Assembly (NCBI RefSeq): GCF_023700005.1 | Contig: NZ_JAMLJK010000001.1 | Span: 1,595,096-1,659,095 of the forward strand | Length of the DNA: 64,000 nucleotides | Reading direction: 5' to 3' | From: Larsenimonas rhizosphaerae | GTDB lineage: Bacteria; Pseudomonadota; Gammaproteobacteria; Pseudomonadales; Halomonadaceae | Shown here: piece after piece, positions 47,517 to 56,150 of the stretch | Layout: every line of letters starts with the position of its first letter | Numbering within the stretch: position 1 is the stretch's first letter | Notes under the pieces: model-generated | What the model was told of the DNA's origin: nothing | Database searches by the model: none | The model's input: the letters and a program-made list of their open reading frames with translations, nothing else | Program-made: the position numbers and the translations under genes

Positions 47517-49169
47517 ATGTATCGCTACGACACTTATGATCAGACCCTCGTCGAAGAACGAGTGGCGCAGTTCCGTGACCAGATGACACGCTTTCTGGAA
47601 GGCCGGCTCGGCGAAGAGGAGTTTCGCCCCCTGCGCCTGCAAAACGGCCTGTACATCCAGCGTCATGCGCCCATGCTGCGCATTGCAGTCCCTTATGGCA
47701 TGTTGTCTTCCCATCAGTTGCGCACCATCGCCGACATTACCCGCCGGTACGATCGGGCCTATGGCCACCTGTCCACGCGTCAGAACGTACAGATCAACTG
47801 GCCGAAGATCGAGGATGTGCCGGATATTCTGGCTGAGCTGGCTGCCGTACAGATGCACGCCATTCAGACCAGCGGCAACTGTGTGCGCAACACCACCACG
47901 GATCAGTTTGCTGGCATCGCTCAGGATGAAGTAGAGGATCCACGGGCGTGGTGTGAGCTGATTCGTCAGTGGTCTACCCTGCACCCGGAATTTGCCTACC
48001 TGCCCCGCAAGTTCAAGATTGCGGTAACCGGTGCTACCCATGATCGAGCTGCCGTCCAGGTCCACGATATCGGCATCCGCCTGTGGCATGCCGAAGATGG
48101 TGATGTCAGGGCCTGCATGATGGTCGGCGGCGGCCTTGGCCGTACACCGACGGTAGGCACCGTTATTCGCGAAGACTTGCCGTGGCAGCACATCCTGACC
48201 TACATCGAAGCCATCGTACGGGTCTATAACCAGTTCGGGCGCCGCGACAACAAGTTCAAGGCGCGCATCAAGATTCTGGTCAAGGCACTGGGCATCGACG
48301 AGTTCCGTCGCCGTGTGGATGAAGAATGGGCTTACCTCGAGAACGGCAGTCAGACCATTACTCAGGAAGCCATCGATCATGCACGCAGCTTTTTCCCCGA
48401 TCCCGAGCGCCATCCGGTCGATCAGGCCGGCATTGATGCCTTTGAGCAGCTGCGCAGGGACAACAAGGCCTTCGGCCGCTTCGTGACCAACAACGTAACC
48501 GGCCACAAGGTGCCTGGTTACTGTGCAGTCACTCTGTCGCTCAAGCACAAGACCCATGCTCCAGGCGATATTACGGCCGACAAGATGGATGTAGTGGCTG
48601 ATCTTGCCGATCGATACGGGTTTGGCGAGCTGCGCATCACCCATGAGCAGAACATGGTGCTGTCCGATGTACCTGTCGATGAGCTCGAGTCACTCTGGAA
48701 GGCTCTGGATGCACATGACATGGCCAGCCCGACCATCGGCACCCTGACCGACATCATCTGCTGTCCCGGGGGCGATTTCTGCTCGCTGGCCAATGCCAAA
48801 TCGATTCCCATCGCACAGGCCATCCAGGCCAAATTCGATGACCTCGATTTTGTCTACGATCTTGGCCCGCTGGATCTGAATATCTCCGGCTGCATGAATG
48901 CCTGCGGGCATCACCACGTAGGTAACATCGGGATTCTGGGCGTCGACAAGAAGGGCGAAGAGTATTACCAGGTCTCTCTGGGCGGCTCCAGTCTTGATGA
49001 TGCTTCCATTGGCAAGATTCTCGGCCCTTCCTTTTTCCGCGAAGATGTACCCTCGGTGATCGAAAAGGTCCTGCAGGTATACGTGCGTGAACGCCATGAA
49101 GACGAGCGATTCGTTGAAACCTATCGCCGTCTGGGCATCAAGCCCTTCAAGGAGTATGTCTATGCGTAA
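47517..49169 (+). CDS. cysI: Siroheme-[4Fe-4S] sulfite reductase, hemoprotein (CysI type)
   Basis: A 550-aa nitrite/sulfite reductase that reduces sulfite to sulfide in cysteine synthesis. The N-terminal ferredoxin-like half has GHLSTRQNVQINW and SGNCVRNTTTDQFAG. The cluster/siroheme ligands are in CCPGGDFCSLANAKS and SGCMNACGHHHVGNIG (about residues 425-470). No flavoprotein cysJ is adjacent; instead a DUF934 gene overlaps its end, the arrangement seen in Pseudomonas. The electron donor is therefore probably ferredoxin or another reductase. Start MYRYDTYD; AGGA is about 12 nt upstream. Confidence 0.93.
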   Translation: MYRYDTYDQTLVEERVAQFRDQMTRFLEGRLGEEEFRPLRLQNGLYIQRHAPMLRIAVPYGMLSSHQLRTIADITRRYDRAYGHLSTRQNVQINWPKIEDVPDILAELAAVQMHAIQTSGNCVRNTTTDQFAGIAQDEVEDPRAWCELIRQWSTLHPEFAYLPRKFKIAVTGATHDRAAVQVHDIGIRLWHAEDGDVRACMMVGGGLGRTPTVGTVIREDLPWQHILTYIEAIVRVYNQFGRRDNKFKARIKILVKALGIDEFRRRVDEEWAYLENGSQTITQEAIDHARSFFPDPERHPVDQAGIDAFEQLRRDNKAFGRFVTNNVTGHKVPGYCAVTLSLKHKTHAPGDITADKMDVVADLADRYGFGELRITHEQNMVLSDVPVDELESLWKALDAHDMASPTIGTLTDIICCPGGDFCSLANAKSIPIAQAIQAKFDDLDFVYDLGPLDLNISGCMNACGHHHVGNIGILGVDKKGEEYYQVSLGGSSLDDASIGKILGPSFFREDVPSVIEKVLQVYVRERHEDERFVETYRRLGIKPFKEYVYA

Positions 49170-49659
49170 TATTATTCGCCTTGATGGTGTGCACCATGAT
49201 GAGTGGACACTCAGCCGCGATGAAGAGCAGCTGCCTGATGCGCGCCCTGCCATTGTACCACTGGCCCTGTGGCAGGCCGCCGATGATCGATCAGAACTGG
49301 CTCCCTGGCTGCCCAGTGATACCGTCATGGACACCAGACTGCTTGACGCGTTGAAGACGACACATCTGATCGCCATTGATTTCCCGGCCTTCACTGACGG
49401 CCGGGGCTATACGCTGGCACGGCTTTTGCGCGAGCGAGCAGGCTACACCGACGAGATCTGCGCAATCGGTGATGTGCTGGTGGATCAGCTTTATTACATG
49501 CGCCGCTGTGGCTTCGACAGCTTTGACCTCCGTGAAGATCAGGACCCGCAGGATGCAATGCGGGCATTTGAAAGCTTTACGGTGCATTACCAGACTGGCA
49601 CGGATCAGCATGAAGCCCTGTTTGAACGGCGTCTGCGCGAGCGTCAGCTCAACGCGTAG
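49162..49659 (+). CDS. DUF934 protein, probably involved in sulfite reduction
   Basis: A 165-aa protein of the DUF934 family, always found next to this class of sulfite reductase. It contains IDFPAFTDGRGYTLARLLRERAGY, GDVLVDQLYYMRRCGFDSFDL and a C-terminal YQTGTDQ region. It is proposed to assist sulfite reduction; the exact role is not established. The ATG lies 8 nt inside the end of cysI, with GGAG 7 nt before it, so translation is coupled. Confidence 0.9.
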   Translation: MRNIIRLDGVHHDEWTLSRDEEQLPDARPAIVPLALWQAADDRSELAPWLPSDTVMDTRLLDALKTTHLIAIDFPAFTDGRGYTLARLLRERAGYTDEICAIGDVLVDQLYYMRRCGFDSFDLREDQDPQDAMRAFESFTVHYQTGTDQHEALFERRLRERQLNA

Positions 49660-49688
49660 CATGGCCATTGAAGGTCTGTGTCACCACG

Positions 49689-49720
49689 AAAGAGCCATCC
49701 TCCATGGGTGGCTCTTTTTA
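49689..49720 (+). terminator. Intrinsic terminator after the DUF934 gene
   Basis: 12-bp stem AAAGAGCCATCC / GGGTGGCTCTTT with one wobble pair, loop TCCAT, and a T-run to 49719. It also faces the convergent tatD. Confidence 0.88.
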
Positions 49721-49730
49721 TTATCCTGAC

Positions 49731-50495
49731 TCAAAGCCTGAACAGGCGTGTTGTATTATCAGCGGTATATCGGGAGAGCGTGTCCGCCGAAACATGACGC
49801 AGTTCAGCGGCTTTACGGCATGTCTGAACGATATGTGATGGCTCGTTGCGCCCGGTAATCCCTGCCGGCTGCATGTCAGGGGAGTCTGTTTCCAGCACAA
49901 AACCATCGTCAGGAAGAGCCGCTACTACTCGGTGTAATCGATGCGCACCGGGATGGGTCATTGCGCCCCCCACACCCAGCAGGTACCCCAGATCCAGCAA
50001 CCGCCTTGCCTGCTGCCAGCTACCACTGAAGGCATGTATCAGCCCCCGTCGCGGGAGATCCATCTCGCGGAGTCGCTTGCTCAGCTCGTCGTTCATGCCA
50101 ACACAGTGCAGCACCACCGGCAGATCATGGGTCTTGGCCAGCCTGAGCTGCGCATTAAGCAGCGACCACTGTTCATCCAGTCGCCCCATTCGTCGATCCA
50201 GACCACATTCACCTACTGCAACGGCCTGCCCGCTGCCCAGCATGCGCTCCAGACAGTCAAGGTCATTATGGCCGGCATCAGTGTCGATCCGGTGCACATC
50301 AAGAAACCAGGGGTGAAGCCCATGACAGATACTTATCGATGCATCCGCAGCCAGCGTGCATTGACGCTTGAACCGATCCGCTGTAGTGCCGGCATCAATC
50401 ATATGCATGATACCGGCACACCGGGCACGCGCCTTGACCTCCTCAAGATCGACATCAAACGCCGACAGGGAAAGATGGCAATGCGCATCGATCAT
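49731..50495 (-). CDS. TatD family metal-dependent hydrolase
   Basis: A 254-aa TIM-barrel hydrolase with metal ligands in IDAHCHLSL (residues 2-10), GECGLDRR, LHCVGMND, IHAFSGS and LETDSPDM. TatD-like enzymes act as 3'-5' DNA exonucleases; the specific paralogue (TatD, YcfH or YjjV) cannot be assigned. Closest in style to YjjV. The ATG is 2 nt after the mscL stop, so it is translated from the mscL mRNA. Confidence 0.88.
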   Translation of the reverse strand: MIDAHCHLSLSAFDVDLEEVKARARCAGIMHMIDAGTTADRFKRQCTLAADASISICHGLHPWFLDVHRIDTDAGHNDLDCLERMLGSGQAVAVGECGLDRRMGRLDEQWSLLNAQLRLAKTHDLPVVLHCVGMNDELSKRLREMDLPRRGLIHAFSGSWQQARRLLDLGYLLGVGGAMTHPGAHRLHRVVAALPDDGFVLETDSPDMQPAGITGRNEPSHIVQTCRKAAELRHVSADTLSRYTADNTTRLFRL

Positions 50496-50497
50496 GA

Positions 50498-50980
50498 TCA
50501 GGGCGTCTCAGCGTCCAGATGAGAAGTGCAGGCCGGGCAGCGAGACGCGGCCAGCGGCAGCTGTGTCAGGCAATAAGGACAGCTTTTGGTAGCAGGCACC
50601 TTCTCAGCCACGGGGGCTGGCGTGTCGTGCAGCGTCCGAAGGCGATTGACAGCCCGCACGATGATAAACGCCACAAAGGCAATAATAATGAAGGAAATGG
50701 TTGAATTGATGAAATTGCCGTAATTGAGCGTGACGGCACCTGCCTGCTGAGCCTGCTCAAGGGTGAGATACGGCTCAGGGGTGGCGCCGGATTTCAATAC
50801 GACAAAGAGGTTGGAAAAATTCATTCCACCGGTAATCAACCCGATCAAGGGTGAAAAAAGATCCTTGACCACACTGCTGACAATCGCGGTAAAGGCACTT
50901 CCCACCACGATGCCGATGGCCATGTCGACTACGTTACCCTTGACGGCAAAGGTCCGGAACTCCTCAAGAAATCCTTTCAC
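50498..50980 (-). CDS. mscL: Large-conductance mechanosensitive channel MscL with a C-terminal zinc ribbon
   Basis: A 160-aa homopentameric channel that opens under high membrane tension and releases solutes after osmotic downshock. The N-terminal helix (MKGFLEEFRTFAVKGNVVDMA) and TM1 (AIGIVVGSAFTAIVSSVV) match the family, and TM2 is at about 92-112. The usual protein is about 136 aa; here the C-terminus is longer and carries two CxxC pairs (Cys134/137 and Cys148/151), a zinc-ribbon-like tail. Fits a cell that accumulates ectoine and trehalose. First gene with tatD. Confidence 0.95.
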   Translation of the reverse strand: MKGFLEEFRTFAVKGNVVDMAIGIVVGSAFTAIVSSVVKDLFSPLIGLITGGMNFSNLFVVLKSGATPEPYLTLEQAQQAGAVTLNYGNFINSTISFIIIAFVAFIIVRAVNRLRTLHDTPAPVAEKVPATKSCPYCLTQLPLAASRCPACTSHLDAETP

Positions 50981-51052
50981 GTGACGCTCCCTGACGGGCT
51001 GCCCGAGGCAGCCCCATGGTGATATCGGAAATACTGCACCTGCCGGCAGGTG

Positions 51053-52639
51053 TCAGTGTTCGCGCGTTGCCAGAAAACGAACGTCAGGCCAGCGCTCCTG
51101 GGTGAGCTGAAGATTAACGCGCGTAGGCGCAAGATATGTCAGACACCCCCCGCCATCCAGCGCCAGATTTTCACCCGCCTTGTTACGGAATTCCTCGAGC
51201 TTGCGATCATCGCCATAGACCCAGCGCGCTGTCTGCACGTTGATGCCTTCATAAATGCATTCAACCTTGTACTCATCCTTGAGTCGATGTGCGACCACAT
51301 CAAACTGCAGCGTTCCCACGGCCCCGACAATGAGGTCATTGTTATTGAGCGGCATGAATACCTGTGTCGCCCCTTCTTCGGAAAGCTGTTGAAGGCCCTT
51401 TTGAAGCTGCTTCATCTTGAGCGGATCCTTCAAGCGCACACGCTTGAACAGCTCGGGAGCAAAATGAGGAATGCCGGTAAAACGCATGTCCTCACTGAAG
51501 GTGAAGGTATCGCCGATCTGAATGGTGCCGTGGTTATGCAGCCCGATGATATCTCCCGGCCATGCTTCTTCTACATGTGAACGGTCCGACGCCATGAAAG
51601 TCAACGCATCGGCAATCTTGACGTCCTTTTTGATGCGCACATGACGCATTTTCATGTTTTTTTCGTATTTGCCCGAACACACACGCAGGAAGGCTACCCG
51701 GTCACGGTGCTTGGGGTCCATGTTGGCCTGGATCTTGAAGACAAAGCCGGTAAAGCGCTCGTCATCCGACTCGACTTCACGAACATTTGTTTCCCGCGAC
51801 TGGGGTGGCGGCGCATATTCAACAAATCCGTCAAGCATTTCACGTACGCCGAAATTCCCCATGGCTGTACCGAAATAGACAGGTGTCAGTTCACCGCGCA
51901 GGTAAGCGGCATGATCAAACTCATGGGATGCTCCCTTGACCAGCTCGATCTGCTCCCGCAGCTCTTCAGCGACATAATCGCCCAGCTCTCGATCAACCTC
52001 GGGGTTATCAAGGCCCTGAATGAACCGATCATCAGGAATACGCTTCCCCTGCCCCTGCGTGTACAGATGCACCGTATCGTTTAGAAGGTGATAGACCCCA
52101 CGGAACTGCTTACCCATGCCTATCGGCCAGGTAATGGGAGCACAGGCTATATTCAGCGTGGTCTCGATGTCATCCATCACCTCAATTGGATCTCGGATGT
52201 CACGGTCCATTTTATTGACGAAGGTCAGAATCGGCGTGGTTCGCAGACGACAGACCTCCATCAGCTTGATGGTACGGTCCTCTACCCCCTTGGCACCATC
52301 GACCACCATCAGCGCCGAGTCCACGGCCGTCAGTGTGCGATAGGTATCCTCGGAAAAATCCTCGTGCCCTGGCGTATCCAGCAGGTTGACCATACGTCCC
52401 TGATAAGGGAACTGCATGACGGAGGTTGTGACGGAAATGCCGCGCTCCTGCTCCATCTTCATCCAGTCGGAAGTGGTGTGACGTGCGTCACGCTTGCTCT
52501 TGACTGCTCCGGCGACCTGAATGGCATTTCCGAACAGCAGCAGCTTTTCGGTAATCGTGGTTTTACCCGCGTCGGGGTGGGAAATTATCGCAAAGGTGCG
52601 ACGCTTGGCGGCTTCCTGCGCAACAGCAGTAGTTGACAT
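51053..52639 (-). CDS. prfC: Peptide chain release factor 3
   Basis: A 528-aa translational GTPase that recycles RF1/RF2. G1 is SHPDAGKTT near residues 20-28, G3 is DTPGHEDF, and G4 is VNKMDRD. The switch I region ([22 protein letters not shown]) identifies RF3 among EF-G relatives. Length equals that of E. coli RF3. A 16-bp palindrome (CACCTGCCGGCAGGTG) lies right at its 3' end. Confidence 0.97.
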   Translation of the reverse strand: MSTTAVAQEAAKRRTFAIISHPDAGKTTITEKLLLFGNAIQVAGAVKSKRDARHTTSDWMKMEQERGISVTTSVMQFPYQGRMVNLLDTPGHEDFSEDTYRTLTAVDSALMVVDGAKGVEDRTIKLMEVCRLRTTPILTFVNKMDRDIRDPIEVMDDIETTLNIACAPITWPIGMGKQFRGVYHLLNDTVHLYTQGQGKRIPDDRFIQGLDNPEVDRELGDYVAEELREQIELVKGASHEFDHAAYLRGELTPVYFGTAMGNFGVREMLDGFVEYAPPPQSRETNVREVESDDERFTGFVFKIQANMDPKHRDRVAFLRVCSGKYEKNMKMRHVRIKKDVKIADALTFMASDRSHVEEAWPGDIIGLHNHGTIQIGDTFTFSEDMRFTGIPHFAPELFKRVRLKDPLKMKQLQKGLQQLSEEGATQVFMPLNNNDLIVGAVGTLQFDVVAHRLKDEYKVECIYEGINVQTARWVYGDDRKLEEFRNKAGENLALDGGGCLTYLAPTRVNLQLTQERWPDVRFLATREH

Positions 52640-52667
52640 CGACTTGATTCAATCCTGATAAGCATGT

Positions 52668-52693
52668 CACCGGTACAGCAAGCTGCACCGGTG
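52668..52693. other. Hairpin between the small gene and prfC
   Basis: 12-bp arms CACCGGTACAGC / GCTGCACCGGTG with one mismatch and a 2-nt centre, 29 bp before the prfC start. There is no U-run on the minus strand. It may be a leader structure of prfC or the 3' end of the small gene that stops at 52773. Confidence 0.4.
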
Positions 52694-52772
52694 GGAAGTG
52701 GTCAGTACTAGGTTGACGGGTATTTTCGCTGATCACGCCGCGACAAACAATCAGGGCAGGGAAAGGAGGTGG

Positions 52773-52970
52773 TCAGATGGTGTTGAGGTTGACCTTGAGC
52801 TGGAGCTGGACTTCGATATCAGTGTCCTGTGGCGTATGGATAATCCGCTGCACTTCCAGCTCCTGATTATCCAGCAGCATCCACTCACCCACCTTCGGGA
52901 TCAGCTTCATTTGAATGACCTTCGGCTTGGCATAGGTCGACGGCTGAAATGCACAACGAACACGGTACAT
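52773..52970 (-). CDS. Small hypothetical protein upstream of prfC
   Basis: A 65-aa protein, not recognised as a named family. A GGGAG ribbosome-binding site lies 7 nt before the ATG, codon use is like that of the neighbours, and the sequence is compositionally normal (RCAFQPSTYAKPKVIQMKL, then LDNQELEVQRIIHTPQDTD), beta-rich and cytoplasmic with no membrane segment. It is co-directional with prfC (133-bp gap). Probably real, function unknown. Confidence 0.62.
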   Translation of the reverse strand: MYRVRCAFQPSTYAKPKVIQMKLIPKVGEWMLLDNQELEVQRIIHTPQDTDIEVQLQLKVNLNTI

Positions 52971-53056
52971 GCGGATACTCCCGGTGCAGAGTAAAAAGGA
53001 CTCAATATCAGGTTAACGGCGGACCACCGCATGTACTTTAATCAATTCTCACTCAT

Positions 53057-53713
53057 TCAAAGGCACGCCAGCACCTGATCCAGCGGCTCAACGGTGAGAC
53101 GGCGCGTATGATAGGCACCGGTATCGATATAACGCACATTGCCAAGCATCATCGGCGACCCCACCACCGTATGACCCACGATGACTGCATCGATGCCCTC
53201 AACCGGCGTGGTATCGCCGGTCTTGTGGCGTCGGCGCGACCATAACAGGCGGGTTTCCACCTCTTCGGTCATGTCATCAAGTTCTGACCAGCGAGCTGGC
53301 GGATTGGCATGAACGATACCAACCCGACGTCCTCCGGATACCTCGATCTCATAGGCCAGTGGCATGGCCTGCCACGCCTGATTCAGTACACGACTGACAT
53401 CCGGCGGATTTTCCTTCAAAACCCAGCGACCGCCATTTTCCTGCCAGTTGTTCCACATGCGGCCCTTCAGTGCATTTACGGCCATGGCCTCATGATTGCC
53501 ACGTACCGAGAAAAACCAGGGATTATCCATCAAGGCCAGGCACTGCATCGAGGACGGACCACGGTCAATAAGGTCACCCACGGCAAACAGACGATCCACG
53601 ACCGTATTGAATTCCAGCGCCTCGAGCGCCGACATCAATCGATCATATTCACCATGCAAATCCCCCACGACATAATCCTTTCCTTCCGTATTCAAGGCCA
53701 TACGCTCGATCAT
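53057..53713 (-). CDS. PrpA/PphA-type serine/threonine protein phosphatase (metallophosphoesterase)
   Basis: A 218-aa calcineurin-like phosphoesterase, the same length as E. coli PphA. The metal motifs are in order: GDLHGEYDRL (residues 17-26), GDLIDRGP, RGNHEAM and, later, GHTVVGSP with HANPPARW between. This group removes phosphate from phospho-Ser/Thr/Tyr/His peptides; ApaH-like dinucleotide hydrolysis is the alternative. Single gene on the minus strand. Confidence 0.85.
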   Translation of the reverse strand: MIERMALNTEGKDYVVGDLHGEYDRLMSALEALEFNTVVDRLFAVGDLIDRGPSSMQCLALMDNPWFFSVRGNHEAMAVNALKGRMWNNWQENGGRWVLKENPPDVSRVLNQAWQAMPLAYEIEVSGGRRVGIVHANPPARWSELDDMTEEVETRLLWSRRRHKTGDTTPVEGIDAVIVGHTVVGSPMMLGNVRYIDTGAYHTRRLTVEPLDQVLACL

Positions 53714-53857
53714 GGCACCAGGTTCCTGTGCAGTGTATATGGGGTAACAATCTTAAAGCAGTCCAGTACATCAGGCACCCCGCCTCAAGTATTTGCTCTT
53801 CCAGCCGTAGTCGTTTTACATGCTGAAGCCATTTTTTGAGAAAATCTTGTAGTTTTA

Positions 53858-53886
53858 TTTCAAAAGCAAATACCTTGGTATACAAT
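53858..53886 (+). promoter_or_regulatory. Possible promoter of the 49-aa small gene
   Basis: TACAAT at 53881-53886, preceded by TTTCAA 17 bp upstream in a strongly AT-rich stretch (53830-53895). The -10 match is good, the -35 match poor. Confidence 0.4.
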
Positions 53887-53919
53887 AAAGTCAGAATCAA
53901 CGGGAAAGGAGAGATGCAC

Positions 53920-54069
53920 ATGACGGGTGGACACAACATCATGCTGAAGGAAGAGCAGAAAATGCAGGCTCGTCGCCGCCAGGAAGCGCATGAAACCTCA
54001 TCCTTCGCACCAGAAGCTCATCGCACTGCGCCCCGAACCGAACAGCAGCACCATCTGATGTCACACTGA
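53920..54069 (+). CDS. Small hypothetical protein (49 aa) with its own transcription unit
   Basis: Starts MTGGHNIMLKEEQKMQ and is Gln/Glu/His/Arg-rich, with no membrane segment and no cysteine. The start is chosen because AGGAG lies 8 nt upstream; an ATG two codons earlier is too close to it. An AT-rich promoter region precedes it and a strong terminator begins 9 nt after the stop, so it is a complete single-gene unit. The high charge suggests a small soluble, possibly disordered, nucleic-acid- or protein-binding peptide. No family recognised. Confidence 0.65.
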   Translation: MTGGHNIMLKEEQKMQARRRQEAHETSSFAPEAHRTAPRTEQQHHLMSH

Positions 54070-54077
54070 TCACGAAG

Positions 54078-54102
54078 AGCCGGCACCCGCCGGCTTTTTT
54101 TT
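54078..54102 (+). terminator. Intrinsic terminator after the 49-aa gene
   Basis: Perfect 7-bp stem AGCCGGC / GCCGGCT, loop ACCC, followed by seven further T. Confidence 0.92.
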
Positions 54103-54280
54103 GGATACAACCCTTCCATACACAAGCATTCCTTCCATTTTTCATGCGTCTGGCGCTCCATTATGTAGTCAAACTACAAAAATGGTATCTGACGCAAAAT
54201 GCCGCAGCATCAAGTTGTCGCAGCACAATGCGCTACCATAAGACTCCACGAATTATCTCGTCCGGGCGATGGAGCTCATG

Positions 54281-55543
54281 ATGTCCAACCAACCGCTGGC
54301 CCTTTCAACGCCCAGCCGTAATCTGATCCTTCTTACCGTGGCCCGAGGTATTACATGGACGGGCTTTCTGGTCGCTATTATCTTCGGCATCGAGATACTG
54401 AATTTTCAGCTTTATCTGGTGCCTATTTTTGTCACGATTGCCGTGATGGGACTATTCAACGTGGCGACCTGGTGGCGGCTTGGCTGGCCTCGCTCAGTCA
54501 CCGCCGGCGAATGTCTGGCCCATCTATTGATCGACATTCTCGGTCTAACCGTGATTTTCTACTTTACGGGTGGATCAAATAACCCGGTCATCACCTATTA
54601 TCTTGTTCCTGTCACCATCGCGGCTGCGACCCTTCCCTGGCGCTATGCCCTGCTCACCACGGGATGCTGCTTTTCTGCCTATAGCGGGCTCATGTGGTTT
54701 TACCAGCCGATCCCCGAGCTATCACGCTATATTGCCGGTTCAAGTATCAGCCTTCATGTTCTGGGGATGTGGCTGAATTTCATTCTGTGTGCCAGCCTGA
54801 TCACCTATTTTGTATTCAAGATGGCGCGCGCTCTGAGGTATCGGGACATGACACTGTCACATACCCGTGAAGCCGCTCTTCGCAATGAACAGATTCTGGC
54901 GGTGGCCAGCCAGGCCGCCGGCACGGCACATGAACTGGGCACACCGCTGGCGACCATGGCGATTTTGCTGGGTGAAATGAAGGAAGATGCAGATGATGAC
55001 CTGCTGCGCAACGACATTGCCCTGTTACAGGGTCAGGTAGAACAATGTAAAAGCCATCTTCGCTCACTGGTGGCCACCGCTGAACGGCGACGCTCAGGCC
55101 CTCCTGACAACATGGATGCACGTCAGTATCTGGAAAATGTCATCCAGAAGTGGCTGGTAATCCGTCCCGATGTTACCCACCAGTTTGAATGTAGTGGTAA
55201 GCGCCACGCCATCATTCCGACGGACGATACTCTTCAGCAGGCGCTACTGAACCTGCTGAACAATGCCGCTGATGCCAATCCGTCCAGCATTGATATCCAG
55301 CTGGACTGGGACAATACACAAGTTACCATTGATATACGTGATCACGGCGAGGGCGTACCGATGGAGATTGCCGATCAGCTCGGACAAACCTTTGTATCTA
55401 CCAAAAGCAAGGGAATGGGCATAGGGCTGTTTCTAACGCACGCCACCATCAACCGATTCGGCGGCAGCGTCACTCTTTACAACCATGAAGATGGCGGTAC
55501 GTTGACCGAAGTGGTGCTGCCACGCGTCAACAGCAGTCTATAA
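54281..55543 (+). CDS. prrB: RegB/PrrB-type redox sensor histidine kinase
   Basis: A 420-aa membrane kinase with about six N-terminal helices (residues 15-180). The motif GGSNNPV (98-103) corresponds to the quinone-binding GGxxNP loop of RegB. The H-box AHELGTPLAT places the phosphorylated His at 217, and Cys256 (QVEQCKSHL) is at the position expected for the redox-active Cys. The ATPase domain has LLNLLNNAADANP, DHGEGVP and GMGIGLFLTHA. It is paired with prrA and so probably reports respiratory redox state. GGAG lies 6 nt before the chosen ATG; one codon upstream is an alternative. Confidence 0.92.
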   Translation: MSNQPLALSTPSRNLILLTVARGITWTGFLVAIIFGIEILNFQLYLVPIFVTIAVMGLFNVATWWRLGWPRSVTAGECLAHLLIDILGLTVIFYFTGGSNNPVITYYLVPVTIAAATLPWRYALLTTGCCFSAYSGLMWFYQPIPELSRYIAGSSISLHVLGMWLNFILCASLITYFVFKMARALRYRDMTLSHTREAALRNEQILAVASQAAGTAHELGTPLATMAILLGEMKEDADDDLLRNDIALLQGQVEQCKSHLRSLVATAERRRSGPPDNMDARQYLENVIQKWLVIRPDVTHQFECSGKRHAIIPTDDTLQQALLNLLNNAADANPSSIDIQLDWDNTQVTIDIRDHGEGVPMEIADQLGQTFVSTKSKGMGIGLFLTHATINRFGGSVTLYNHEDGGTLTEVVLPRVNSSL

Positions 55544-55575
55544 GCACTTATCGAACTACAGGAGACGTTTCGGCA

Positions 55576-56115
55576 ATGGCTGACAATATTCCCTTTTTGA
55601 TCGTCGATGATGATGACCTGTTCAGACAGGTCATGGCACGTGCAATGACCCGGCGGGGCTATCGCGTCATGACCGCTGCCGATCACGATGAGGCCATCGC
55701 ACTGGCAACGGTGACGCCGCCGGTATATGCCACCCTTGACCTGAAGCTTGAACACAGCTCGGGCCTGCAGCTTCTTCCCGAAATCCTGACCATCAATCCA
55801 TCCTGCAAGGTCATTATCCTTACCGGCTACTCAAGCATTGCGACCGCGGTAGAGGCTACCAAACTCGGGGCTCACAATTATCTGTGCAAACCAGTCGATG
55901 CCGATGACGTTCTAACCGCACTTGGGCGGGCTGACATGGGAGACCCGGACACGGAAATTGCCGACAATCCGCCCTCGATCAATCGACTGACCTGGGAACA
56001 CATCCAGAAGGTGCTGCAGGAAAACGACGGCAATATTTCCGCGACGGCCCGCAGCCTCGGCATGCACCGGCGCACACTGCAGCGTAAACTGCAAAAACGT
56101 CCGGTTCGCCGGTAA
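55576..56115 (+). CDS. prrA: RegA/PrrA/ActR-type response regulator
   Basis: A 179-aa two-domain regulator. The receiver has the acidic pocket DDDD (residues 11-14), phospho-acceptor Asp55 in ATLDLKLEHSSGL, Thr in ILTGYSS and Lys in CKPVDADD. A Fis-type helix-turn-helix ends the protein (NISATARSLGMHRRTLQRKL). In other bacteria RegA/PrrA controls respiration, carbon fixation and redox genes. 32 nt after prrB. Confidence 0.93.
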   Translation: MADNIPFLIVDDDDLFRQVMARAMTRRGYRVMTAADHDEAIALATVTPPVYATLDLKLEHSSGLQLLPEILTINPSCKVIILTGYSSIATAVEATKLGAHNYLCKPVDADDVLTALGRADMGDPDTEIADNPPSINRLTWEHIQKVLQENDGNISATARSLGMHRRTLQRKLQKRPVRR

Positions 56116-56150
56116 ACTGCCCCGACACTTCTGGCTTAAGGCGAGCACTC

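Noticed and set aside
51037-51052. 16-bp palindrome CACCTGCCGGCAGGTG at the 3' end of prfC as a terminator
   Set aside because: The stem is short with a tight loop and no U-run follows on the minus strand, so it was not called as a terminator.
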